Translations under genes and position numbers: made by a program
Part shown: in pieces, positions 25,854-32,736 of the stretch
Position numbering within the stretch: the stretch's first letter is position 1
Layout: the number at the start of each line of letters is the position of its first letter
Assembly (NCBI GenBank): GCA_902780505.1
Contig: CACZFN010000021.1
Span: forward strand, 1 to 36,768
DNA from: an uncultured Ruminococcus sp.
GTDB lineage: Bacteria > Bacillota > Clostridia > Oscillospirales > Ruminococcaceae
Length of the DNA stretch: 36,768 bases
Direction of reading: 5' to 3'
The notes under the pieces: generated by a model
Database searches by the model: none
Seen by the model: the letters and a program-made list of their open reading frames with translations, nothing else
Told to the model about the DNA's origin: nothing

Positions 25854-25890
25854 CAATGCACAATAATTGTTCATTGTACACTGTTCATTG
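25854..25890. repeat. Imperfect dyad plus direct repeat upstream of the PBP gene
   Basis: 25854-25864 and 25866-25876 form an 11+11 dyad with one mismatch (CAATGCACAAT against ATTGTTCATTG). TGTTCATTG recurs 14 bases later at 25882-25890. It lies just ahead of the PBP ribosome site, so it could be an operator or a short interspersed-repeat remnant. Confidence 0.5.
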
Positions 25891-25986
25891 AAAAGGCTTC
25901 ACCATGTAATTTTCCCCGTATCTGTGCATTTATGCAGACGGACTTGCATATGATTTATTAAAAGCAATACGAAAGAGGGATCATCT

Positions 25987-26448
25987 ATGTTTATCAAAAC
26001 CTTTAAACTGAAAAAGAATACTTTGCTTCCTGCGGTGATCGCTGTGACGGCGGCTATTATTGCGGCTGTGATACTGCTCGTCGGAAAAGGTAAAAAAGCA
26101 GATATCTACACGCTTAAAAGCGAAGCTGACAGACAGGCGTTCATATCTCAGATGGGCTGGGATACCGATAAGGAATATACCGAATGCAAGGTAGTGCTTA
26201 TCCCCGAGGAATGGAACGATGTATATAAAAAATATAATGAACTGCAAAAGGAACAGGGCTTTGACCTTTCAAAGTATAAAGGTAAAACGGTTGAGATATA
26301 TACATACCCCGTCCATAACTATAAGGGCTTTGAGGACAGCGGTGACGTATTTATAAACCTGTATATCTGCGACGGCGTGCTTGTCGGCGGTGATGTCTGC
26401 TGCACAAGGCTCGACGGATTTATGCAGGGGCTTAAAAAAAGTGAATAA
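25987..26448 (+). CDS. DUF4830-like membrane-anchored protein
   Basis: A 153-residue protein with a short basic N-terminus, one membrane helix (about 13-33) and an extracellular domain. The segments MGWDTD, VLIPEEWNDVYKKYNELQK, GFDLSKYKGK and VGGDVCCTRLDGFM match what I remember of the DUF4830 pattern. Function unknown. The ATG has AGAGGG upstream. It is a single-gene unit with its own terminator. Confidence 0.75.
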   Translation: MFIKTFKLKKNTLLPAVIAVTAAIIAAVILLVGKGKKADIYTLKSEADRQAFISQMGWDTDKEYTECKVVLIPEEWNDVYKKYNELQKEQGFDLSKYKGKTVEIYTYPVHNYKGFEDSGDVFINLYICDGVLVGGDVCCTRLDGFMQGLKKSE

Positions 26449-26455
26449 TTGCTGT

Positions 26456-26487
26456 TCCCGCAAAGGTAAGTCTTTTGCGGGATTTTT
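26456..26487 (+). terminator. Terminator of the DUF4830-like gene
   Basis: An 11-bp stem with one G-U pair (26456-26466 with 26472-26482), loop TAAGT, tail TTTTT. Confidence 0.85.
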
Positions 26488-26644
26488 ACACTTTGTGACA
26501 AGGTGACAGAAATCAATGCGTATTTCTGTGTATATTTCCATATCACCCTCTTTGGGCAGAATAAAAAAATTGTGCAAAATAAACAATTATGATTTAAGTT
26601 TTGAGTGCAATGCAACGAAATTGTTTTTTTGGCTTTTTTTTGCT

Positions 26645-26672
26645 TTGACTTTTTTAAATATTGTGGTAAAAT
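26645..26672 (+). promoter_or_regulatory. Promoter of minD
   Basis: TTGACT (26645-26650), 16-bp spacer, TAAAAT (26667-26672) preceded by TGG, an extended -10. Confidence 0.7.
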
Positions 26673-26771
26673 AGAATAGTAACCTATACTTTTTTATCAC
26701 CCGTGTGCTGTAACGGCTGGTATTTTTTACCATAAGGGTGGTTTCACATAGTGAAAGGAGTTCATAAAGAT

Positions 26772-27518
26772 ATGGCAAATAAATCTACTATCATTGCTGT
26801 CACTTCAGGTAAGGGCGGAACAGGTAAGTCCTCTATAAGTGCCTGCCTCGGCTATGCTCTTGCAAAGCAGGGCAACAGGACACTTATCATCGAGCTTGAC
26901 TTCGGCCTCAGATGCATGGATATCATGCTCGGTATGCAGGGCAATATCCCTTATGACTTAGGCGACGTTATCGAGGGCACCTGTGATGTTTATAAGGCCA
27001 CTACAACTGTAAAGCTCGCATCAAACCTGAGTGTACTCTGCGCGCCGTCCGATCCGTTTGTACAGCTGAAGGCTGAGGATATCGAAAAGATAACCACAGA
27101 AATGCGCAAGTATTTTGAATATATAATAATAGATACCTCCGCAGGTATCAACGGCTCGGTATTTGATATAGTAACAAATTCCGATCTTATACTTATAGTT
27201 ACCACCCCCGATCCTGTATGTGTCCGTGACGCACAGATGATGAGTGACGAGTTCTACAAGAGGGGCAACCAGAAGCAAAGGCTGCTTATAAACAAGGCAA
27301 GCAAGAGGATATTTGAATTTGATAATATGGATGACCTTGATGCTATAATAGATACCGTCGGTGTACAGCTCCTGGGCGTTATCCCCGAGGACAGTGCTAT
27401 CCCGATAGCCACAGGTAAGGGTGCTCCGCTTTCATCAAGCTCTATGGGCTTCCTTGCGTTCTCGGCTATTTCGAGGAGAATAAAAGGCGAGCACATTCCG
27501 CTTTCCATAAAGGCATAG
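26772..27518 (+). CDS. minD: MinD-family ATPase without a C-terminal membrane-targeting helix
   Basis: A 248-residue ParA/MinD ATPase. Deviant Walker A KGGTGKSS at about 14-21; the switch-like segment LIIELDFGLRCMDIMLG, where Glu precedes the Asp; and YIIIDTSAG for the second Asp. ATG 26772 is 11 nt after AAAGGAG. Ordinary MinD proteins continue past the segment R-x-x-G-E-x-x-P-L with an amphipathic helix that binds membrane; this one stops nine residues after its equivalent (IKGEHIPLSIKA). No minC or minE is next to it. mgsA follows 36 nt later. Division-site selection is the family role, but with these losses another spatial or regulatory role is possible. Confidence 0.82.
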   Translation: MANKSTIIAVTSGKGGTGKSSISACLGYALAKQGNRTLIIELDFGLRCMDIMLGMQGNIPYDLGDVIEGTCDVYKATTTVKLASNLSVLCAPSDPFVQLKAEDIEKITTEMRKYFEYIIIDTSAGINGSVFDIVTNSDLILIVTTPDPVCVRDAQMMSDEFYKRGNQKQRLLINKASKRIFEFDNMDDLDAIIDTVGVQLLGVIPEDSAIPIATGKGAPLSSSSMGFLAFSAISRRIKGEHIPLSIKA

Positions 27519-27554
27519 AATAATGATAAACTGTAATCACTGGGGGAATTTGAA

Positions 27555-27959
27555 ATGAACATTGCTTTGATCGCTCACGATTCAAAGAAAGAGCTTATGG
27601 TGCAGTTCTGCATTGCTTACTGCGGAGTGCTCAGCAGACATAATCTTTGCGCAACAGGCACAACAGGCAAGCTGGTAGGTGAAGCCACAGGCCTTAAAAT
27701 ACAGCGTTATCTGAGTGGCCCTCAGGGAGGGGATCAGCAGATAGCTTCACGTATTTCCTGCAACGAGATAGACCTTTTACTGTTCTTCAGAGATCCTATC
27801 TCAGCAGCACCGCACGAGCCTAAGGATATGAACCTGTTAAGGCTTTGCGACGTTCATAACATACCCGTTGCAACAAATATAGCGACCGCAGAAGCACTTA
27901 TCCACTCACTTGAACGCGGCGATCTTGACTGGAGAGATATCGTAAACCCGACAAGATAG
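27555..27959 (+). CDS. mgsA: Methylglyoxal synthase
   Basis: A 134-residue enzyme that turns dihydroxyacetone phosphate into methylglyoxal, a glycolytic bypass under phosphate limitation. The conserved segments are [27 protein letters not shown] with Asp60, and [13 protein letters not shown] with His87, then HNIPVATN. At the position of E. coli Asp101 it has Lys90 with Asp91 beside it; I recall this shift in clostridial enzymes. It is co-transcribed with minD (36-nt gap), and a terminator follows. Confidence 0.95.
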   Translation: MNIALIAHDSKKELMVQFCIAYCGVLSRHNLCATGTTGKLVGEATGLKIQRYLSGPQGGDQQIASRISCNEIDLLLFFRDPISAAPHEPKDMNLLRLCDVHNIPVATNIATAEALIHSLERGDLDWRDIVNPTR

Positions 27960-27973
27960 GCTTTTGACAGCTT

Positions 27974-28002
27974 ACACCCCTGATGCTTTCAGGGGTGTTT
28001 TT
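27974..28002 (+). terminator. Terminator of the minD-mgsA operon
   Basis: A 10-bp perfect stem ACACCCCTGA (27974-27983) with TCAGGGGTGT (27989-27998), loop TGCTT, tail TTTTTGCTTTTT. Confidence 0.92.
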
Positions 28003-28087
28003 GCTTTTTATTCAAAAAGCGGCATATTATTAACATAAGTGTTAAAAAAGTCCATAGTTTTAAGTCGTTTTTTTAAGAAATACACTA

Positions 28088-28116
28088 TTGACAGTGTGCA
28101 CTGTAAGTGGTATAAT
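28088..28116 (+). promoter_or_regulatory. Perfect promoter of the dlt-like operon, with an embedded dyad
   Basis: TTGACA (28088-28093), 17-bp spacer, TATAAT (28111-28116), TGG before the -10. A palindrome ACAGTG-TG-CACTGT (28091-28104) covers the end of the -35 and the spacer, where a bound repressor would block polymerase. Confidence 0.88.
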
Positions 28117-28164
28117 ATTCTATGTAAGACTATAAATAAATGTATAATAAGAGGAAACAACAAA

Positions 28165-29670
28165 ATGATAACTGATATCGCTTTGCAGCTTGGTATGGCT
28201 GCACAGAAATATAAAGATAAAATAATGTATTCCGACTCTGGTCAGTCTGTAAGCTTTGAAAAGGTGTATGACCTTGCAAAAAGGCTCGGCACCGCCGTTG
28301 CTAAGAAAAAGGGCATAAGACACGGCATTGCAGTTATGACGGGGCGGAATGTTTTTACGCCTGCGGTGTTTCTTGGAGTAGCCCTTGCAGGCTGTTTTTA
28401 TGCCCCGATGGACGCTTCTCAGCCCGAAAAACGCCTGAAGGATATATTAAGCGTGCTTGATACAGACCTGCTTATTGCAGACAGCGAAAACATTGAGCGT
28501 GCAAAGGCCCTCGGGTTTGAGGGGGAGATACTCTGTGCCGAAGAACTTTTTGAATGTGAAGCAGACGACCGGATTCTTGCACAGGTTCAGGCGGATAAAA
28601 GTGCCGATGATCCGCTTTATGTCATATTCACATCAGGCTCAACAGGCAAGCCAAAAGGTGTTATAACATCTGTTTTCTCGCTTTGCTGCTATATAAACGC
28701 CTATGCAGATGTTATGGGCATTGATGATACGGATATCCTCGGCAACCAGTCGCCGCTTGACTATATCGCGGCTATCAGGGATATATACCTGCCTGTATTC
28801 AGGGGGGCATCAACATTTATTATCCCGAAGCAGTGCTTTGTTATGCCTGCCGAGCTGTTCAGGACAATGAACGAGCAAAAGATAACTTCCGTCGGGTGGA
28901 GTGTTTCGGTGTTCACTATCGCTGTGAAAGTAGGCGCATTCAGCGAAGGAAAACCCGAATACCTTAAAAAAGTCTGCTTCTCCGGCTCGGTAATGCCGAC
29001 GAATGTTTTAAGAGTATGGCAGGAAAATCTGCCCGATACGCTTTTTGTCAACCAGTACGGGCCGACTGAATGTACGGCATCATGTACCTACTATAAGATA
29101 CAAAGACAGTTTTCAGACGATGAAGAACTGCCAATAGGCACACACTATAAAAACTACCGCGTCTTTCTTCTCGGCGACGATAACTCACCCACCCCGCAGG
29201 GCGAAATGGGTGAGATATGCGTCAGCGGGCCGATACTCGCACTCGGCTACTACAATAACCGTGAGCTTACAGAAAAGTCTTTTATACAAAACCCGCTTAA
29301 CCACGCCTATAACGAGCGTATATATAAAACAGGCGACTTTGGTATAATGCGTGAGGACGGCGTTCTGCTTTTTAAGGGCAGAAAGGACAGGCAGATAAAA
29401 CATCTGGGGCACAGAGTCGAACTTTCTGAAATAGAAGCCGCCGTACTTCGCCTTGACAGTGTCGATGAAGCCTGCGCTATGTATTTAAAGGAAAAGGAAC
29501 TTATTTATCTGTTCTATTCGGGTAATGCGGCTTCAAAGGAGATAGCTGTTCATCTGAGGGGCGTTCTTCCCGGATTTATGGTGCCGAGAAAGCTTGTAAG
29601 CCTTGAAAGCCTTCCGCACCTTTCAAACGGCAAGATAAATATGCAGGAACTTAAAGAAATGATGAAATAA
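28165..29670 (+). CDS. DltA-like amino acid adenylating enzyme
   Basis: A 501-residue stand-alone adenylation enzyme that should activate a carboxylic acid with ATP and load it on the carrier protein encoded next. Seen: A3 motif YVIFTSGSTGKPKG (152-165), A5 NQYGPTE, A7 YKTGDFG, A8 GRKDRQIKHLGHRVELSE and the catalytic Lys490 in NGK. ATG 28165 follows GAGG by 10 nt. Aligned by eye to DltA over the A4 region, the FDLSVMD segment reads Y-I-A-A-I-R-D: the Asp that holds the substrate alpha-amino group is Ile201, and a pocket position is Arg205. This argues against D-alanine and points to a substrate with a free acid group. It is the first gene of a five-gene operon. Confidence 0.88.
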   Translation: MITDIALQLGMAAQKYKDKIMYSDSGQSVSFEKVYDLAKRLGTAVAKKKGIRHGIAVMTGRNVFTPAVFLGVALAGCFYAPMDASQPEKRLKDILSVLDTDLLIADSENIERAKALGFEGEILCAEELFECEADDRILAQVQADKSADDPLYVIFTSGSTGKPKGVITSVFSLCCYINAYADVMGIDDTDILGNQSPLDYIAAIRDIYLPVFRGASTFIIPKQCFVMPAELFRTMNEQKITSVGWSVSVFTIAVKVGAFSEGKPEYLKKVCFSGSVMPTNVLRVWQENLPDTLFVNQYGPTECTASCTYYKIQRQFSDDEELPIGTHYKNYRVFLLGDDNSPTPQGEMGEICVSGPILALGYYNNRELTEKSFIQNPLNHAYNERIYKTGDFGIMREDGVLLFKGRKDRQIKHLGHRVELSEIEAAVLRLDSVDEACAMYLKEKELIYLFYSGNAASKEIAVHLRGVLPGFMVPRKLVSLESLPHLSNGKINMQELKEMMK

Positions 29671-29685
29671 AAGGAGAGTTAAACC

Positions 29686-29922
29686 ATGAAAGAACAATTA
29701 ATGGAGATCCTCGAAGATCTAAGGCCTGACGTTGATTTTGAAAACGAAAAAGCACTTATCACAGACAGCATACTCGATTCATTTGATATAGTATCGCTTG
29801 TGGGTGCGCTTAATGACGAATTTGATATCGAAATACAGGTAGGCAACCTTGTACCTGATAACTTCAACAGTATTGAGGGCATGATGGCGCTTATCGAAAA
29901 GCTTCAGGACGAGGATCAATAA
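29686..29922 (+). CDS. DltC-like acyl/aminoacyl carrier protein
   Basis: A 78-residue four-helix carrier protein. Ser32 in L-D-S-F-D-I-V is the predicted 4'-phosphopantetheine attachment site and has the D-S-F form found in DltC. The length equals DltC. AAAGGAG lies 9 nt before the ATG, and the gene begins 15 nt after the adenylating enzyme. It should carry the activated acid as a thioester between the adenylating enzyme, the decarboxylase and the membrane transferase. Confidence 0.9.
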   Translation: MKEQLMEILEDLRPDVDFENEKALITDSILDSFDIVSLVGALNDEFDIEIQVGNLVPDNFNSIEGMMALIEKLQDEDQ

Positions 29923-29947
29923 TTAATATAAAAACAAGGACAACAGA

Positions 29948-31135
29948 ATGAATAACGAAATACTAAGACAGATAAAAAATGAATATTCCACCCCCTGCTA
30001 CGCCTTTGACCTTGATGTGTTTGAGGAAAGGGCTAAGCGTGTAAAGGAAGCTTTCGGAGATAAAACAGGGCTGTGCTATTCTATCAAGGCAAACCCGTTT
30101 GTGCTCGGTCAGCTCCCCGAGGTGTTTGACAGGATAGAGGTTTGTTCACCGGGTGAACTTGAGATCTGCAAAGCATATGGCGTAAACCCCCAAAAGATCA
30201 TCTTTTCGGGTGTCAACAAAACACAAAAGGATATAGAAAACGCCTTTGAATACGGCGTGGGGATCTTCACTGCCGAAAGTGCACTGCATTTAGAACTTAT
30301 AAATAATTATGCGACTGAGCATGGCTGTAAGGCTAAAGTCATATTAAGGCTCGCACACGGCTCGCAGTTCGGCATAGACGAAAGCCTGCTTGCCGAAATG
30401 ATAAAGACACGCAGTTTCTTCAAGGGACTTGATATCATAGGCCTGCATTACTTTACGGGTACTATGAAAACCAAAGCAAAAACCATTCAGAAAGAGCTTG
30501 CTTCGCTTGAGGAGTTTATTATACGCTTAAAAGAAGAATATGACTTTCTCCCCGAACATATCGAATACGGGACAGGGCTTGGTGTCGAGTATTATAAGGA
30601 CTTTACCGAACAGACTGACCTGTCACTGCTTGAAGAAGCGGCGGTTTTTATAAGGGAGTTTGCTTCTAAATACCCGCTGACAGTGGAAATGGGGCGCTTC
30701 TTTGCGGCAGAATGCGGCTGCTTTATGACAAACGTTATGGATATAAAAACAAACAGCGGCGTAAACTATGTGATATGTGACGGCGGTATAAATATGCTCA
30801 ATTACTATGGTCAGAATATGGCTATGAAGGTGCCGCCTGTAGAAGTGATCGATGCCTCCGGAAACGGCGAACAGGAATACTGCCTTTGCGGCAGCCTCTG
30901 CACTACTGCGGATATACTGGTAAGAAAGGTGTCACTCCCTGCACTTGAGTGTGGTGACACACTTGTGTTTAAAAAATGCGGTGCTTACTCTGTGTGTGAG
31001 GGTATAGCCGTGTTCCTTTCCCGCGCACTTCCCGCAGTCGTTACATACAGCAGCACTTCGGGTATAAGGCTTATGCGCCCGCTTACCGAAAGCTTTCCCC
31101 TGAACACAGCCTTTGATAAGGGGGGGTTCAGGTGA
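29948..31135 (+). CDS. Type III PLP-dependent decarboxylase (LysA/ornithine decarboxylase fold)
   Basis: A 395-residue alanine-racemase-fold decarboxylase. The PLP Lys47 is in CYSIKANP. Further features are H167 in GLHYFTGT, the phosphate loop EYGTGLG (GGG in LysA), VEMGR (EPGR in LysA), CDGGIN, the active-site Cys318 in GSLCTTAD and the dimer-contributed C-G-A-Y at 344-347. In diaminopimelate decarboxylase the Cys is followed by Glu-Ser, and that Glu is Thr319 here, so diaminopimelate is not the likely substrate. It lies between carrier and MBOAT genes, with a 4-nt overlap to the latter. A carrier-bound substrate, as for BtrK, is the attractive reading; a free amino acid is the alternative. 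Confidence 0.85.
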   Translation: MNNEILRQIKNEYSTPCYAFDLDVFEERAKRVKEAFGDKTGLCYSIKANPFVLGQLPEVFDRIEVCSPGELEICKAYGVNPQKIIFSGVNKTQKDIENAFEYGVGIFTAESALHLELINNYATEHGCKAKVILRLAHGSQFGIDESLLAEMIKTRSFFKGLDIIGLHYFTGTMKTKAKTIQKELASLEEFIIRLKEEYDFLPEHIEYGTGLGVEYYKDFTEQTDLSLLEEAAVFIREFASKYPLTVEMGRFFAAECGCFMTNVMDIKTNSGVNYVICDGGINMLNYYGQNMAMKVPPVEVIDASGNGEQEYCLCGSLCTTADILVRKVSLPALECGDTLVFKKCGAYSVCEGIAVFLSRALPAVVTYSSTSGIRLMRPLTESFPLNTAFDKGGFR

Positions 31136-32706
31136 CATATACTTCACTGAGATTTCTATTATTTACACTTATCTGCCTGACAGCCTACTATCTGTTCCCG
31201 AAAAAGCACCGCTGGTGCGTTCTGCTTTTGGCAAGTATAGGCTTCTATGCGATAGTGTGTCTTAAATATATAGCATTCATTTTCCTTACAGCCGCTTCGA
31301 CATACGGCGGCGGTATAATGCTTTCAAACTATATAGATAAACGCTCGGCATTATTCAAGGAACTTAAAAAGACATTTACAAAAGAACAAAAGGATACCTT
31401 TAAAAAGACAACGACCAAAACAAAAAAGCTTATTGCTGCGGGTATCCTTGTGCTTAATTTCGGGATACTCGCATTTTTAAAGTATTATAATATGTTTGCG
31501 CTCACCTTCGGCGGGCCTGCACTTAAACTTTTCCTGCCGCTTGGTATATCCTTCTATACCTTTCAGTCAATGGGGTATGTTATTGATATCTACAGGGGCA
31601 AGTATAAGGCTGAAAAAAACTTTTTCAGGCTTCTTCTGTTCGTAAGCTTCTTCCCGCAGATAGTACAGGGGCCTATAAGCTTCTACAGCAGCCTTTCCTG
31701 TCAGCTTTATGAAGGGCATGACCTTTCGTTTTTTAACATAAAAAAAGGCGTTTTGCTGATAACATGGGGCTTTTTTAAAAAGCTTGTCATAGCAGACAGG
31801 CTCGTGGTTGCCGTGAATACTATAGCCCCTGATTATATAAACTATTCGGGGACGCTTATCCTGTCGGCAGCACTTATATATGCACTACAGCTTTATGCCG
31901 ACTTTTCGGGCGGTATTGATATTTCAAGGGGTGTGAGCGAGCTTTTCGGGATAGAGCTTGCCGAAAACTTCAAACGCCCGTATTTTTCAAGGACGATATC
32001 GGAATACTGGCGCCGCTGGCATATCACGCTCGGCGCATGGCTAAAAGAATACCTTTTCTACCCCATAGCTATGTCAAAGCTGTTTATGAATTTTTCAAAA
32101 TTCCTGAAAAAACACGGCAATGCAAAGGCGGCAAAGGTACTCCCCGTAAGTATCGCTTCACTTATAACATTCATCATAATCGGTATATGGCATGGTGCGA
32201 ACTGGAAGTACGCGGCTTTTGGCATTTGGAACGGCGGCATAATAATGGTTTCCACACTGCTTGAAGACAGCTTTGAACACTTTAAGGCAAAGCTTAAAAT
32301 AAAAAATGAAAACCCGCTTTTTATAGCATTTCAGATGTTAAGGACGTTTTTCATTGTCCTTGTCGGGTACTACTTTGATATAGCAAATGACTTCGGCTCG
32401 GCAATGAAAATGATGATACTCTCTGTTGCCGATTTCCATATAAGCGAAACCGCAAAGCTCGACTTTTTCAGGGAACTTATGGTATCAAGGAGAGAAATGG
32501 CTATCGTCTTTATGGCAGTGATCGTAATGCTTGTCGTTTCACTTATACAGGAAAAGAAAAAAGATACTACCGTAAGGGAAATGATAATCAGCCGGGGATT
32601 TATAGTGGAAGCGGCAGTGTTTGTGGTGCTGTTTTTCAGCGTTGTGGTGTTCGGCGTTTACGGCCCCGGTACCAACCCCGCAGATTTCTACTATATGCAG
32701 TTTTAA
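31132..32706 (+). CDS. MBOAT-family O-acyltransferase, DltB-like
   Basis: A 524-residue polytopic membrane protein. The MBOAT signatures are SEYWRRWHITLGAWLKEYLF with His297 and GIWHGANWKYAAFG with the expected catalytic His354. A charged Lys-rich loop lies at about 75-100. It should take the acyl group from the carrier and transfer it through the membrane. GTG start, overlapping the decarboxylase stop by 4 nt. The group includes DltB, AlgI and PatA-like enzymes; the carrier-protein context favours the DltB role. Confidence 0.92.
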   Translation: MTYTSLRFLLFTLICLTAYYLFPKKHRWCVLLLASIGFYAIVCLKYIAFIFLTAASTYGGGIMLSNYIDKRSALFKELKKTFTKEQKDTFKKTTTKTKKLIAAGILVLNFGILAFLKYYNMFALTFGGPALKLFLPLGISFYTFQSMGYVIDIYRGKYKAEKNFFRLLLFVSFFPQIVQGPISFYSSLSCQLYEGHDLSFFNIKKGVLLITWGFFKKLVIADRLVVAVNTIAPDYINYSGTLILSAALIYALQLYADFSGGIDISRGVSELFGIELAENFKRPYFSRTISEYWRRWHITLGAWLKEYLFYPIAMSKLFMNFSKFLKKHGNAKAAKVLPVSIASLITFIIIGIWHGANWKYAAFGIWNGGIIMVSTLLEDSFEHFKAKLKIKNENPLFIAFQMLRTFFIVLVGYYFDIANDFGSAMKMMILSVADFHISETAKLDFFRELMVSRREMAIVFMAVIVMLVVSLIQEKKKDTTVREMIISRGFIVEAAVFVVLFFSVVVFGVYGPGTNPADFYYMQF

Positions 32707-32736
32707 CCCATGTGAATAACGAAAGAGGAGATAAAG

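Larger units (their letters stand above)
26449..26771 (+). other. AT-rich intergenic region with terminator, minD promoter and structured leader
   Basis: No gene seen. It contains the terminator at 26456-26487, homopolymer T runs near 26623-26658, the promoter at 26645-26672 and a 93-nt leader. In the leader ATCACCC (26696-26702) pairs with GGGTGGT (26736-26742), enclosing TGGTA/TACCA. A second hairpin TTTCAC-ATA-GTGAAA (26742-26756) runs into the ribosome site AAAGGAG. Confidence 0.6.
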
